Shown: piece after piece, positions 1-6,180 of the stretch
How positions within the stretch are numbered: position 1 is the stretch's first letter
Layout: every line of letters starts with the position of its first letter
NCBI GenBank assembly: GCA_020848315.1
Contig: JADLAH010000154.1
Location: forward strand, 1 to 9,897
DNA: 9,897 nt
Origin: Chitinophagales bacterium
Lineage (GTDB): Bacteria > Bacteroidota > Bacteroidia > Chitinophagales > JADIYW01
Direction: 5' to 3'
Notes under the pieces: model-generated
Seen by the model: only the letters and a program-made list of their open reading frames with translations
Database searches by the model: none
What the model was told of the DNA's origin: nothing
Translations under genes and position numbers: made by a program

Positions 1-718
1 CGTCGTTCCATTCCACCGGACGGCTCAGTTCAATGCGAATCAGGTGTTTCTTATATTGTTGTTTGATGGCTTGCACATTGCCTTCAAGAATGATGCGGCC
101 TTTATTAATCAGGAAAATATCTTCGCAGATTTCCTCCACATTTTCCATGCGGTGCGTAGAGAAGATGATATTGGTGCCTTTAGCGTGCAATTCAAAAATC
201 TCATTTTTGATAATCTCAGCATTCAGCGGATCCAGTCCGGAAAAAGGCTCATCAAGAATCAGCAGCGACGGGTCGTGGAGCACGGTAGCTACAAACTGCA
301 CCTTTTGCTGCATGCCTTTGGACAGCTCTTCCACGGTTTTGTGGCGCCAGCTTTCAATATCCATTTTTTGCAGCCAGTAGTCAATTTTCCGGCGGGCTTC
401 CTGCTTGCTGAAGTTGCGGAGTTGCGCGAAATATTCGAGCTGTTCGCCGACTTTCATTTTCTTATACAGGCCGCGCTCCTCGGGCATGTAGCCGATCTGA
501 TTCTGATGTTTTTCGGATAATTTCTCCCCTTTGAAAAGGATGGTCCCGCTGTCGGGAAAAAATATCTGCGTGATATTGCGGATCAATGTGGTTTTCCCGG
601 CACCGTTCGGTCCGAGCAGGCCGTATATTTTTCCGGACTCCATCTGCAGACTCACATCCTGCAGGGCGAAAGTGTCCTGAAAACTTTTGTGAATGTGTTG
701 TATATCCAGCAGCAACAT
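1..718 (-). CDS. ABC transporter ATP-binding protein, NatA/DUF4162-like (3' end beyond the window)
   Basis: This is the nucleotide-binding subunit of an ABC transporter, which would hydrolyse ATP at the inner face of the cytoplasmic membrane to drive a separate permease. The 239 codons present show a complete ATPase core: Walker A GPNGAGKTT (residues 36-44), a PEERGLY segment after the Q-loop region (79-85), the signature LSKGM (132-136), Walker B LLILDEP (152-158), D-loop SGLD (160-163) and the switch His in STHRM (H189). The last residues (about 226-234, IRIELSRP) look like the start of the DUF4162 C-terminal domain found in exporters of the NatA/YhaQ type. The ATG at 716-718 is the natural start because the ABC fold begins almost at once. 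The stop lies beyond base 1, so the gene is cut by the window and not broken. Its permease would be expected downstream, outside the window. The transported substrate (Na+, drug or other) cannot be told from this part. Confidence 0.93.
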   Translation of the reverse strand, partial: MLLLDIQHIHKSFQDTFALQDVSLQMESGKIYGLLGPNGAGKTTLIRNITQIFFPDSGTILFKGEKLSEKHQNQIGYMPEERGLYKKMKVGEQLEYFAQLRNFSKQEARRKIDYWLQKMDIESWRHKTVEELSKGMQQKVQFVATVLHDPSLLILDEPFSGLDPLNAEIIKNEIFELHAKGTNIIFSTHRMENVEEICEDIFLINKGRIILEGNVQAIKQQYKKHLIRIELSRPVEWND

Positions 719-727
719 AGTAGCCAG

Positions 728-735
728 CAAATGTA
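728..735 (-). promoter_or_regulatory. Putative Bacteroidota -7 promoter element for the ABC ATPase gene
   Basis: Read on the minus strand this is TACATTTG, a full match to the Bacteroidota -7 consensus TAnnTTTG. It lies only 9 bases before the ATG at 718, so the predicted transcription start would leave a leader of just a few bases. No good -33 TTTG box is seen at the expected 19-21 base spacing. The assignment rests on the -7 match and its position just after the dnaJ terminator. Confidence 0.45.
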
Positions 736-762
736 CTAAAAAATATGAAAGGAAATAAAATG

Positions 763-791
763 GTTGCGGCCGCCCTTCGGGCGGCCGCAAC
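763..791 (-). terminator. Rho-independent terminator of dnaJ
   Basis: A perfect 13-bp stem (763-775 paired with 779-791) closes a 3-base TTC loop and is very GC-rich, with GCGGCCGC on both arms. On the minus strand it begins 17 bases past the dnaJ stop and is followed by a T-rich run (ATTTTATTTCC), the classic intrinsic terminator arrangement. It insulates grpE-dnaJ from the ABC gene downstream. The plus-strand side is not T-rich, so it acts mainly on minus-strand transcripts. Confidence 0.85.
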
Positions 792-808
792 ACGCGTATC
801 AGTATGGA

Positions 809-1969
809 TTAATGGAAAAACTTATCGAAAAATCCTTTGTTTTTTTCTTTCTGTGCCTGCGGACTGAAATTCTTAGCGTTCTTCAGTTTTTCCAGCAAAG
901 CGGTTTCCTCAGCCGTCAGATCCTGCGGCGTAAACACCTGTACTTCGACAATCTGATCGCCTTTTCCGTAGCCCTGCAGACTCGGAATACCTTTACCTTG
1001 CAGTCGGAACAGCTTGCCGCTCTGTGTGCCCTTCGGAATCTTGATTTTAGCGCTTCCTCCGATGGTAGGCACTTCCACCTGTGTTCCCAAGGCCACTTCC
1101 GCGAAATTGAGATACAGGGTGTACACGACATTATTGTCTTCGCGTTTGAGCTCCGGATGTGGCACCTCTTCAATATTGATGAGCAGGTCGCCCGGATATC
1201 CGCCGCGCACGCCGGCATTTCCTTTGCCATTCATAGATAGCTGTATGCCTTCGCTCACACCGGCCGGAATATCGATAGTGACTACTTCCTCTCCATAGAC
1301 ACGGCCTTCGCCGCGGCATTTCGTACATTTATTGGTGATTACTTTTCCTTCTCCTTCGCAGGTTGGACACGGTGAGGTAGTGGCCATTTGTCCGAGGAAC
1401 GTTTGCGTCACTTTTCTGACAACCCCGCTTCCGTTACAGGTATTACAGGTCTGATAGGAACTGCTGTCTTTCGCCCCGATACCGGTACAGGCGTCGCAGG
1501 TGATATGTTTTTTGACTTTAATTTTCTTTTGTGCGCCGTTGGCAATCTCTTCGAGATTGAGCTTCACTTTCACACGGAGATTGCTACCTCGCTGTCCGCG
1601 GCCACGCTCACTGCGTCCGCGACCACCACCGCCACCGAAGAAAGATTCGAACGGGCTGCCGTCGCCGAAAATATCTCCGAACTGCGAGAAGATATCGTCC
1701 ATATTCATGCCGCCACCGCCATAGCCGCCGCCACCGAATCCGCCGGCAGCGCCCTGATGGCCAAAACGGTCATAGCGTGCTTTTTTCTCTTCATTACTCA
1801 ATACGTCATAGGCTTCCGCAGCTTCCTTGAACTTTTCCTCTGCGGCTTTATCTCCCGGATTTCTGTCGGGGTGATATTGCAATGCCAGCTTTCGGTATGC
1901 TTTCTTAATCTCATCCGCTGTAGCAGATTTGCTGACTCCCAGTACTTCGTAATAATCTCTTTTTGCCAT
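809..1969 (-). CDS. dnaJ: Molecular chaperone DnaJ (Hsp40, type I)
   Basis: DnaJ delivers unfolded clients to DnaK in the cytoplasm and stimulates its ATPase activity. The 386-residue protein is full-length for the family and has all type I domains in order. The J-domain covers residues 1-70 with the invariant HPD at 33-35. A Gly/Phe-rich linker spans about 71-128. The zinc-binding region has four CxxCxGxG repeats with Cys pairs at 158/161, 175/178, 201/204 and 215/218. Two substrate-binding beta domains follow from about 222. The ATG at 1967-1969 gives the expected [12 protein letters not shown] start. It lies 73 bases after the grpE stop on the same strand, so the two are probably co-transcribed, and a strong terminator follows. 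Nothing is missing from the catalytic or zinc sites. dnaK is not in the window. Confidence 0.98.
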   Translation of the reverse strand: MAKRDYYEVLGVSKSATADEIKKAYRKLALQYHPDRNPGDKAAEEKFKEAAEAYDVLSNEEKKARYDRFGHQGAAGGFGGGGYGGGGMNMDDIFSQFGDIFGDGSPFESFFGGGGGRGRSERGRGQRGSNLRVKVKLNLEEIANGAQKKIKVKKHITCDACTGIGAKDSSSYQTCNTCNGSGVVRKVTQTFLGQMATTSPCPTCEGEGKVITNKCTKCRGEGRVYGEEVVTIDIPAGVSEGIQLSMNGKGNAGVRGGYPGDLLINIEEVPHPELKREDNNVVYTLYLNFAEVALGTQVEVPTIGGSAKIKIPKGTQSGKLFRLQGKGIPSLQGYGKGDQIVEVQVFTPQDLTAEETALLEKLKNAKNFSPQAQKEKNKGFFDKFFH

Positions 1970-1985
1970 TTGCTATATTGTATTG

Positions 1986-2021
1986 CGGCATTTCCGGATG
2001 CCGGACGTTTTCGCGTCGGCA
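1986..2021 (-). other. Two overlapping, mutually exclusive hairpins between grpE and dnaJ
   Basis: Two stems share bases in the grpE-dnaJ gap. One pairs 1986-1991 (CGGCAT) with 1998-2003 (ATGCCG), 6 bp around a 6-base loop. The other pairs 1999-2007 (TGCCGGACG) with 2014-2021 (CGTCGGCA), 8 bp with a one-base bulge and a 6-base loop. Because 1999-2003 belongs to both, only one can form at a time. No T-run follows either stem on the minus strand, so neither looks like a simple terminator. They could adjust dnaJ translation, protect a processed transcript end, or be chance in GC-rich sequence. The pairing is directly visible; any function is inference. Confidence 0.35.
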
Positions 2022-2042
2022 CCTTCCACGCTATCATTAATG

Positions 2043-2606
2043 TTATTTTCCTACTACTACTTTTGCATATCGGATAATAGTATCATTCAGCATATAACCG
2101 GACTCTACTTCGTCTATAATTTTTCCTTTTTGTTCTTCGCTAGCGGCAGGCACTTCGGCAATCGCTTCGTGGAATTCGATGTTAAATTCCTTGCCGATGC
2201 TCTCGAGCGGTTTCAATCCTTTCGACTGTAAACTTTTCTGGAGTTTTTCCAGGATAAGTCGGGCGCCACTGGCGAAATTTTCCGCATTCTGATCTTGCGC
2301 GTACGCTTTTTCCGCACGCTGAATATCATCCAGCACCGGCAGCAACTCGCGCACGATTTCCTGTCCGGCCACTTTAATCAGCTCCAAACGCTCTTTCGCG
2401 CTTCTGCGTTTGAAGTTATCAAATTCGGCAAAGAGGCGAACATACTTATCCTTTTGAGCGGCCAGTTCGTTTTTCAATTCGGTCATTTCGTCGGTTGGCG
2501 GCGTGTCCGCGGTGACTTCTTCCTGACGCTCTGTCTTATTTTCCGACGTTGCGGTGGCTTCCTCAACGGGTGTCTGTTGCTCGTTTTGCTCCATTTCTTC
2601 TACCAT
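2043..2606 (-). CDS. grpE: Nucleotide exchange factor GrpE
   Basis: GrpE releases ADP from DnaK and so resets the DnaK-DnaJ chaperone cycle in the cytoplasm. The 187-residue protein has the family's layout: an acidic, Gln/Thr-rich disordered N-terminus (about 1-40), a long coiled-coil helix (about 40-90, including the conserved AEFDNFKRRSAKE stretch), a helical middle, and the C-terminal beta wing that contacts DnaK (about 148-187, with GYMLNDTIIRYAKVVV matching the family's closing motif). The ATG at 2604-2606 is used here. A second ATG at 2592-2594 (residue 5) is preceded by AGAAGAA and is a possible alternative. The gene leads the grpE-dnaJ pair. I see no clear TAnnTTTG box, CIRCE element or sigma-32-like promoter upstream. 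Confidence 0.97.
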   Translation of the reverse strand: MVEEMEQNEQQTPVEEATATSENKTERQEEVTADTPPTDEMTELKNELAAQKDKYVRLFAEFDNFKRRSAKERLELIKVAGQEIVRELLPVLDDIQRAEKAYAQDQNAENFASGARLILEKLQKSLQSKGLKPLESIGKEFNIEFHEAIAEVPAASEEQKGKIIDEVESGYMLNDTIIRYAKVVVGK

Positions 2607-2637
2607 GATGCGTATTTTACAGTTTTATAAACAAAAT

Positions 2638-2658
2638 GCCTGCCAAAGGATGGCAGGC
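2638..2658 (-). terminator. Rho-independent terminator of the TlpA-like gene
   Basis: An 8-bp perfect stem (GCCTGCCA at 2638-2645 with TGGCAGGC at 2651-2658) encloses a 5-base loop. On the minus strand it lies about 40 bases past the thioredoxin stop at 2699 and is followed by ATTTTGTTT. It separates that gene from grpE. The plus-strand side lacks a T-run. Confidence 0.75.
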
Positions 2659-2698
2659 GACAAAATGACATTTTATATTTTAATGCTGGAAATCCGGC

Positions 2699-3211
2699 TT
2701 ATTTGGCCAACTTTTTCTTCAACAATGATTCTATCAGGCTGTGGTTCGGATTGATGGCAATCACATATCCGGTTTCATCAATCAGTACGGTTTGCGGAAT
2801 GGAATTGATGCCATATTTTGCACCTGGCTCAGATGACCAGCCTTTAAGGTCGGAAACGTGATTTTTCCAAACCAGTCCGTCCTGTTTGATGGCGGCTTTC
2901 CAGGCATCCGCTTTCTGATCGAGCGATACGCTGTAGACGGTAAATCCTTTCACGCCTTTCTGCCACTTTTTATTCTGATATTTGGTGTACAATGCCACCA
3001 AAGCGGGATTGCTGCGACGGCAAGGACCACACCACGACGCCCAAAAATCGAGCAGTACGATATTGCCCTTGAGAGAGGAAAGGGAAATGAGTTTACCTTC
3101 CGGATCTTTGTAGTTCAGCTCGATGGCTTTCTGGCCTACTGCCGGCATCTGCGCACTGGCCGTGAATATCCCGATGGTCAGCATCAGCAAGGAAAAAAGA
3201 ATCTTGTTCAT
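2699..3211 (-). CDS. TlpA-like secreted thioredoxin-fold oxidoreductase
   Basis: This is a thiol-disulfide oxidoreductase of the TlpA/ResA type, predicted to act outside the cytoplasmic membrane, where such proteins reduce or oxidise disulfides, for example in cytochrome c maturation. The 170-residue protein starts with a Sec signal peptide (charged MNK, hydrophobic core about 4-17, likely cleavage after ASA at residues 18-20). The thioredoxin fold follows, with the active site WCGPC (W60, C61, C64) and the cis-proline in SIPQT (P139). After cleavage about 150 residues remain, a minimal single-domain form without the N-terminal DUF4369 domain that many Bacteroidota relatives carry. It has its own predicted promoter and terminator and therefore looks monocistronic. 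The physiological partner is unknown. Peroxiredoxin activity is unlikely given the CGPC motif. Confidence 0.92.
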   Translation of the reverse strand: MNKILFSLLMLTIGIFTASAQMPAVGQKAIELNYKDPEGKLISLSSLKGNIVLLDFWASWCGPCRRSNPALVALYTKYQNKKWQKGVKGFTVYSVSLDQKADAWKAAIKQDGLVWKNHVSDLKGWSSEPGAKYGINSIPQTVLIDETGYVIAINPNHSLIESLLKKKLAK

Positions 3212-3228
3212 ATCGTTTGATTAGCGTA

Positions 3229-3236
3229 CAAAGATA
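3229..3236 (-). promoter_or_regulatory. Putative Bacteroidota -7 element for the TlpA-like gene
   Basis: On the minus strand this reads TATCTTTG, a complete match to TAnnTTTG, 17 bases before the ATG at 3211. A weak TTTC (3256 to 3253) lies 16 bases upstream, shorter than the usual -33 spacing, so the -33 box is not convincing. The short GTAC sequences flanking it at 3227-3230 and 3247-3250 make an imperfect inverted repeat that may be chance. Confidence 0.5.
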
Positions 3237-3278
3237 GACAAAATCTGTACCTGAAATCCGGATTAACATTTATTAAAA

Positions 3279-3307
3279 AAGCGGATACTGATTCTCAGCA
3301 TCCGCTT
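3279..3307 (-). terminator. Rho-independent terminator of alkB
   Basis: The stem AAGCGGAT (3279-3286) pairs with ATCCGCTT (3300-3307). It continues, after one A/C mismatch, with CTGA (3288-3291) and TCAG (3295-3298) around a TTC loop. On the minus strand the stem runs into a six-T tract (3280 to 3275). It begins 19 bases past the alkB stop, so it ends that transcript before the TlpA-like gene's promoter. Confidence 0.85.
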
Positions 3308-3326
3308 CTGTATGTACTATTCTGTA

Positions 3327-4490
3327 TCAGGCGGCTTCCACCGGTGTTTCAAGATTTTTCACGTAGCTCTCATCGAGCGTGGCTTTGTGTTTTTCCACCA
3401 ACGGATTCATAATTCTGAACCAAAGTGGTGGCACCAGCGCCAACGGAATCATAGCCAGATAGCCGGATGGCATCTGCGGCGCATGGTCGAAGTGGCGCAA
3501 AATCTGATATTTTCTGCCGGCATTAAAATGGTGGTCGCTGTGTCGGGTTAACTCAAACAATAATATTCTGCCCAGTTCGTGTTCCGAGTTCCAGGAGTGA
3601 TGCGGTTTCACTTTTTCATAAGCACCATTCGGCAGCAACTTTCTTTCCATGCCATAGTGTTCGATGTAATTCACTATTTCCAGCAACACAAAACCGATGG
3701 TGGCGGCAGCGATAAATCCGAGCATACATTTCAGTCCGCAGATGACATAGATGGCAGCAACAAACAACACCTGAATTATCTGAAACCGCAGCATCTCGTT
3801 ATGTAACGGATTCCAGAAATTTTGCTTCATTTTAGTCAGCCGGTGGCGTTCCAGTTTCCAGGCATCCATCCACGAGCCGATGACCGTACGCGGCAGGAAA
3901 GCGTAGAAACTTTCATTCAATCGAGAAGTGGCCGGATCCAATGGAGTGGATACGTTTTTATGGTGTCCTCTGTTGTGCTCAATGAAGAAGTGCATATATA
4001 ATGATGTCAGCAACAGCATTTTTGCCATGATCTGCTCATATTTTTTGGTTCGGTGACCCAGTTCGTGCGCCACATTGATACCCAATGCACCACAGGACAA
4101 ACCCATACCCAGGGTAATCCCCAGGAACTCATACCACTGCAGTGGCACAGTATATATCGTGTACAGATAATAACCGAGAATAAAATACTGCAATGGCACC
4201 ATGGTATAAATCAGGATGTCATAGTATCTGTCGCTGCGCTCCTCCGCTTCTTCTTCCTGCGTAAAGTTTTCCGTTGTGCCGGTAAAAATAAATTCCGCCA
4301 CCGGAATAAATCCGTACACAAAACCAAATGCAAAGAAAGACCAATACCCTAAGTAGTGAAAGGAAATATACATCAGTCCCGGAATGACTATCAGCGGCAG
4401 GAAGTATTTATATCTTCTCCATTTTTTGTGAAGCAGTGACATTCCGCTTGCGGAAACCACATTTTCACGATTCATCTGTACTGTACTCAT
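3327..4490 (-). CDS. alkB: AlkB-type integral-membrane alkane 1-monooxygenase
   Basis: The enzyme is predicted to hydroxylate the terminal carbon of alkanes or similar hydrophobic substrates at a di-iron centre, using O2 and electrons from rubredoxin. Its 387 residues are near the usual length (about 400 for the Pseudomonas enzyme). All the diagnostic histidine motifs are present: HELGH (142-146), HNRGHH (172-177), NYIEHYG (274-280) and LTRHSDHH (314-321). The last has Thr where classical AlkB has Gln (LQRHSDHH). Hydrophobic segments at about 30-48, 50-70, 93-113, 120-140, 155-170 and 238-273 form the membrane domain. The ATG at 4488-4490 fits a short hydrophilic cytoplasmic start. It is divergent from a TetR regulator and ends in its own terminator. 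No rubredoxin or rubredoxin reductase gene is in the window. XylM-like or other members of the membrane hydroxylase family remain possible, but the full motif set favours AlkB. Confidence 0.93.
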   Translation of the reverse strand: MSTVQMNRENVVSASGMSLLHKKWRRYKYFLPLIVIPGLMYISFHYLGYWSFFAFGFVYGFIPVAEFIFTGTTENFTQEEEAEERSDRYYDILIYTMVPLQYFILGYYLYTIYTVPLQWYEFLGITLGMGLSCGALGINVAHELGHRTKKYEQIMAKMLLLTSLYMHFFIEHNRGHHKNVSTPLDPATSRLNESFYAFLPRTVIGSWMDAWKLERHRLTKMKQNFWNPLHNEMLRFQIIQVLFVAAIYVICGLKCMLGFIAAATIGFVLLEIVNYIEHYGMERKLLPNGAYEKVKPHHSWNSEHELGRILLFELTRHSDHHFNAGRKYQILRHFDHAPQMPSGYLAMIPLALVPPLWFRIMNPLVEKHKATLDESYVKNLETPVEAA

Positions 4491-4512
4491 ATTGTTTTCT
4501 ATTTTTGTAATG

Positions 4513-4544
4513 GAAATTTAGTCATAAAATCTTACAAAATCAAA
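4513..4544 (-). promoter_or_regulatory. Putative alkB promoter (-33 and -7 elements)
   Basis: On the minus strand TTTG (4544 to 4541) is followed after 20 bases by TAAATTTC (4520 to 4513). The -7 box matches TAnnTTTG at all but the final base, and the spacing is close to that known for Bacteroidota promoters. Transcription would start near 4506, giving a leader of roughly 16 bases. The -33 box lies inside the inverted repeat at 4536-4557, so a protein bound there should block it. Confidence 0.5.
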
Positions 4545-4557
4545 CTATTTTGATTTT
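4536..4557. promoter_or_regulatory. Candidate TetR operator: perfect 9-bp inverted repeat
   Basis: AAAATCAAA (4536-4544) and its exact reverse complement (4549-4557) flank a 4-base spacer, CTAT. The symmetry, length of about 22 bases and location between a TetR-family gene and its divergent neighbour are typical of operators for these dimeric repressors. It covers the predicted -33 box of alkB and lies upstream of the regulator's start, so one bound dimer could control both genes. The surrounding sequence is AT-rich, which raises the chance of an accidental palindrome. Confidence 0.55.
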
Positions 4558-4598
4558 TTTAGTTTAATTTTATGCCAGAAAGTGATGTTTAATTAACA

Positions 4599-4606
4599 TA
4601 AGTTTA
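4599..4606 (+). promoter_or_regulatory. Weak candidate -7 element for the TetR gene
   Basis: TAAGTTTA matches TAnnTTTG except at the last base and ends 7 bases before the ATG at 4614, which would imply a leaderless or nearly leaderless mRNA. No TTTG is seen 19-20 bases upstream. The assignment is tentative. Confidence 0.2.
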
Positions 4607-4613
4607 GTGTCGC

Positions 4614-5240
4614 ATGGGAAGAAATGCCGTTAGCAAAGAAAGAAATTCGAATCCGAAGAAGCGGGAATTATATATGGAGAAACTGACGGCTTCCTTTAAA
4701 AAGAATGGATTGAAGAAGTACAGCATGGACAACCTTGCTACCGAATTAAAGATCAGCAAGGCGACATTATATCATTATTTCAGCTCCAAAGATGAGATGG
4801 TAGAAATTTGCCTGATGCGTGTCATTGGGCAGCTGGGAGATTTTGAAAGCATCTCCAAGGACGACACTATTTCATTCGAAGACCGATTCTACAAGATGCT
4901 GCAGTTGTTCTCCGAGACATTCAGCGATATCTCCAACTTATTTCTGGGCGATTTACAGGATGAGTATCCGCAATTGTGGCAGCAGGTGCAGTTGTTTATC
5001 GACTATGTACATCAGGTGCTGACCAACTTCTACAATGATGGAAAAAAAGCCGGTGTTTTCCGCGATATACACACTTCCATTCTGGTGATGAGCGACCGCA
5101 TGTTCTTCAATGCCATTTCCGATGTAGACTTTCTGTGCAAAAACAACATCACGCTCCGCTCCGCATTTGATGAGTATTTCCGGATGAAATGTTTCGGATT
5201 TATTCAACCTTCCACGAAAGACATCATGCGTTTATCCTGA
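4614..5240 (+). CDS. TetR/AcrR-family transcriptional regulator, divergent from alkB
   Basis: This is a dimeric DNA-binding regulator, most likely a repressor released by a small hydrophobic ligand. The 208-residue length is typical. The N-terminal TetR helix-turn-helix occupies about residues 15-62, with the recognition segment ISKATLYHYFSSKDEM (47-62) closely matching the family pattern. The rest is a helical ligand-binding domain with low general conservation. The ATG at 4614 leaves a short basic tail before helix 1 and is a sensible start. Divergence from alkB and the palindrome between them suggest that it controls alkB and itself, with an alkane, alcohol or fatty acid as a plausible inducer; this is inference from position. 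Its last 17 bases overlap the 3' end of the opposing epimerase gene, and no terminator is visible after it. Confidence 0.9.
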   Translation: MGRNAVSKERNSNPKKRELYMEKLTASFKKNGLKKYSMDNLATELKISKATLYHYFSSKDEMVEICLMRVIGQLGDFESISKDDTISFEDRFYKMLQLFSETFSDISNLFLGDLQDEYPQLWQQVQLFIDYVHQVLTNFYNDGKKAGVFRDIHTSILVMSDRMFFNAISDVDFLCKNNITLRSAFDEYFRMKCFGFIQPSTKDIMRLS

Positions 5241-6180
5241 TGGTAAAAGTGGCTGAGAATATCGCTTCGGCGGGCACCGCAGGGCACTCGCCCGCAAGCT
5301 GCAGCGCATTCGTAGCGGCTGTCATCGGTTCAATACAAACATAAGGTTTTCCTGGACCTGCGGGCGCGTACACCTGCACAAAGGGATACTGCGCATCCAC
5401 TTCCAACGCAACATCATCGAGGTGATAAGTGACTATCTTTTGCGTCGCAAACGGCAAACCTGTAAACCCATGATCAAACACTGCGGATGACAAAGAGATA
5501 CGATGATTTTCAAATGGCCAGTAATTTTCCTTGGGCGATTTTTGTCCGTCCGGAATCTGCTTTTCATCGGTCAGCAACACTTCCTCCGCTGGCAACGAGA
5601 GTTGCATATCTTCTTTGTTTTTGAAAAAATACGGATGAAATCCGAAACTCACCGGCATTGACTGGCCTGATTTATTGTCTATCGTCACCTCCACATGAAG
5701 CGCGTTTCCCTGCAGGCGATGGCACATACGGATAGCGTGTGCAAACGGAAAAACAGCGTGCCATTCCGCACGGTCGAACAATAGTTCTGCTTCATGGCAA
5801 CTTTCATTTTCATTGGCATACAATGCCGTCGTCTTCCATGCATCCGATTTGAGCAAAAGGCCGTGCAGCGGCAGTCCGTTGCCGTCTCTGTATATCAATT
5901 GTTTTGATGATTCCGGAAAAAGATGCCTCGTTCCGCTGACTTGAATAGAATCATCAGCGAGGCGGTTCGCCCACGGATGCATAAAAGGATTGCCTGCCAG
6001 TTTCGGGCTTTCCCGGTATTCCTGCAACGTGTATGGAAAATAAAGATATTCGCGGTCATTTGCAGTCAGCGAAAACAAGGTATTACCCAATGTAACAGCA
6101 ATACGCGCGGTCATTTGTTCATTTTGCAACACCACGACTTCCGTGTTGTCTTCCGAATATTGTTGCACCAGATTTCCCAT
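5224..6180 (-). CDS. Aldose 1-epimerase (galactose mutarotase family)
   Basis: The family interconverts alpha and beta anomers of aldoses such as galactose or glucose in the cytoplasm. The 318-residue protein has the expected beta-sandwich family signatures: NR at 72-73, catalytic-site His in LPLHGLL (H106), the second His in FGFHPYF (H182), Asp at 236 in FDHGFTGL, and the catalytic-base Glu in CIEPMTAATNAL (E284). They occur in the same order as His/His/Asp/Glu in characterised GalM enzymes. It has no signal peptide. Its ATG overlaps the stop of the upstream helicase gene by one base (TAATG), indicating translational coupling in one operon. No sugar-pathway genes adjoin it, so the true substrate is open; an activity on hexose-6-phosphates, as in the YeaD subfamily, cannot be excluded. 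Confidence 0.9.
   Translation of the reverse strand: MGNLVQQYSEDNTEVVVLQNEQMTARIAVTLGNTLFSLTANDREYLYFPYTLQEYRESPKLAGNPFMHPWANRLADDSIQVSGTRHLFPESSKQLIYRDGNGLPLHGLLLKSDAWKTTALYANENESCHEAELLFDRAEWHAVFPFAHAIRMCHRLQGNALHVEVTIDNKSGQSMPVSFGFHPYFFKNKEDMQLSLPAEEVLLTDEKQIPDGQKSPKENYWPFENHRISLSSAVFDHGFTGLPFATQKIVTYHLDDVALEVDAQYPFVQVYAPAGPGKPYVCIEPMTAATNALQLAGECPAVPAEAIFSATFTIRINA

Noticed and set aside
44..520. Open frame of 158 codons on the plus strand at the left edge
   Set aside because: It lies opposite the ABC ATPase, whose Walker and signature motifs are all in the minus-strand frame.
1388..2077. Open frame of 229 codons on the plus strand opposite dnaJ
   Set aside because: It is antisense to a clearly conserved gene, its translation has no recognisable domain, and the open frame is explained by dnaJ's codon bias.
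4572..4592. Six-codon open frame (MPESDV) ahead of the TetR gene, considered as an upstream leader peptide
   Set aside because: It has no ribosome binding site, no run of regulatory codons and no attenuator-like hairpins.
4561..4606. Three near-copies of AGTTTA (4561, 4586, 4601) considered as direct-repeat binding sites
   Set aside because: The motif is too short, the spacing is uneven and the region is very AT-rich; the 9-bp palindrome next to it is a better operator.
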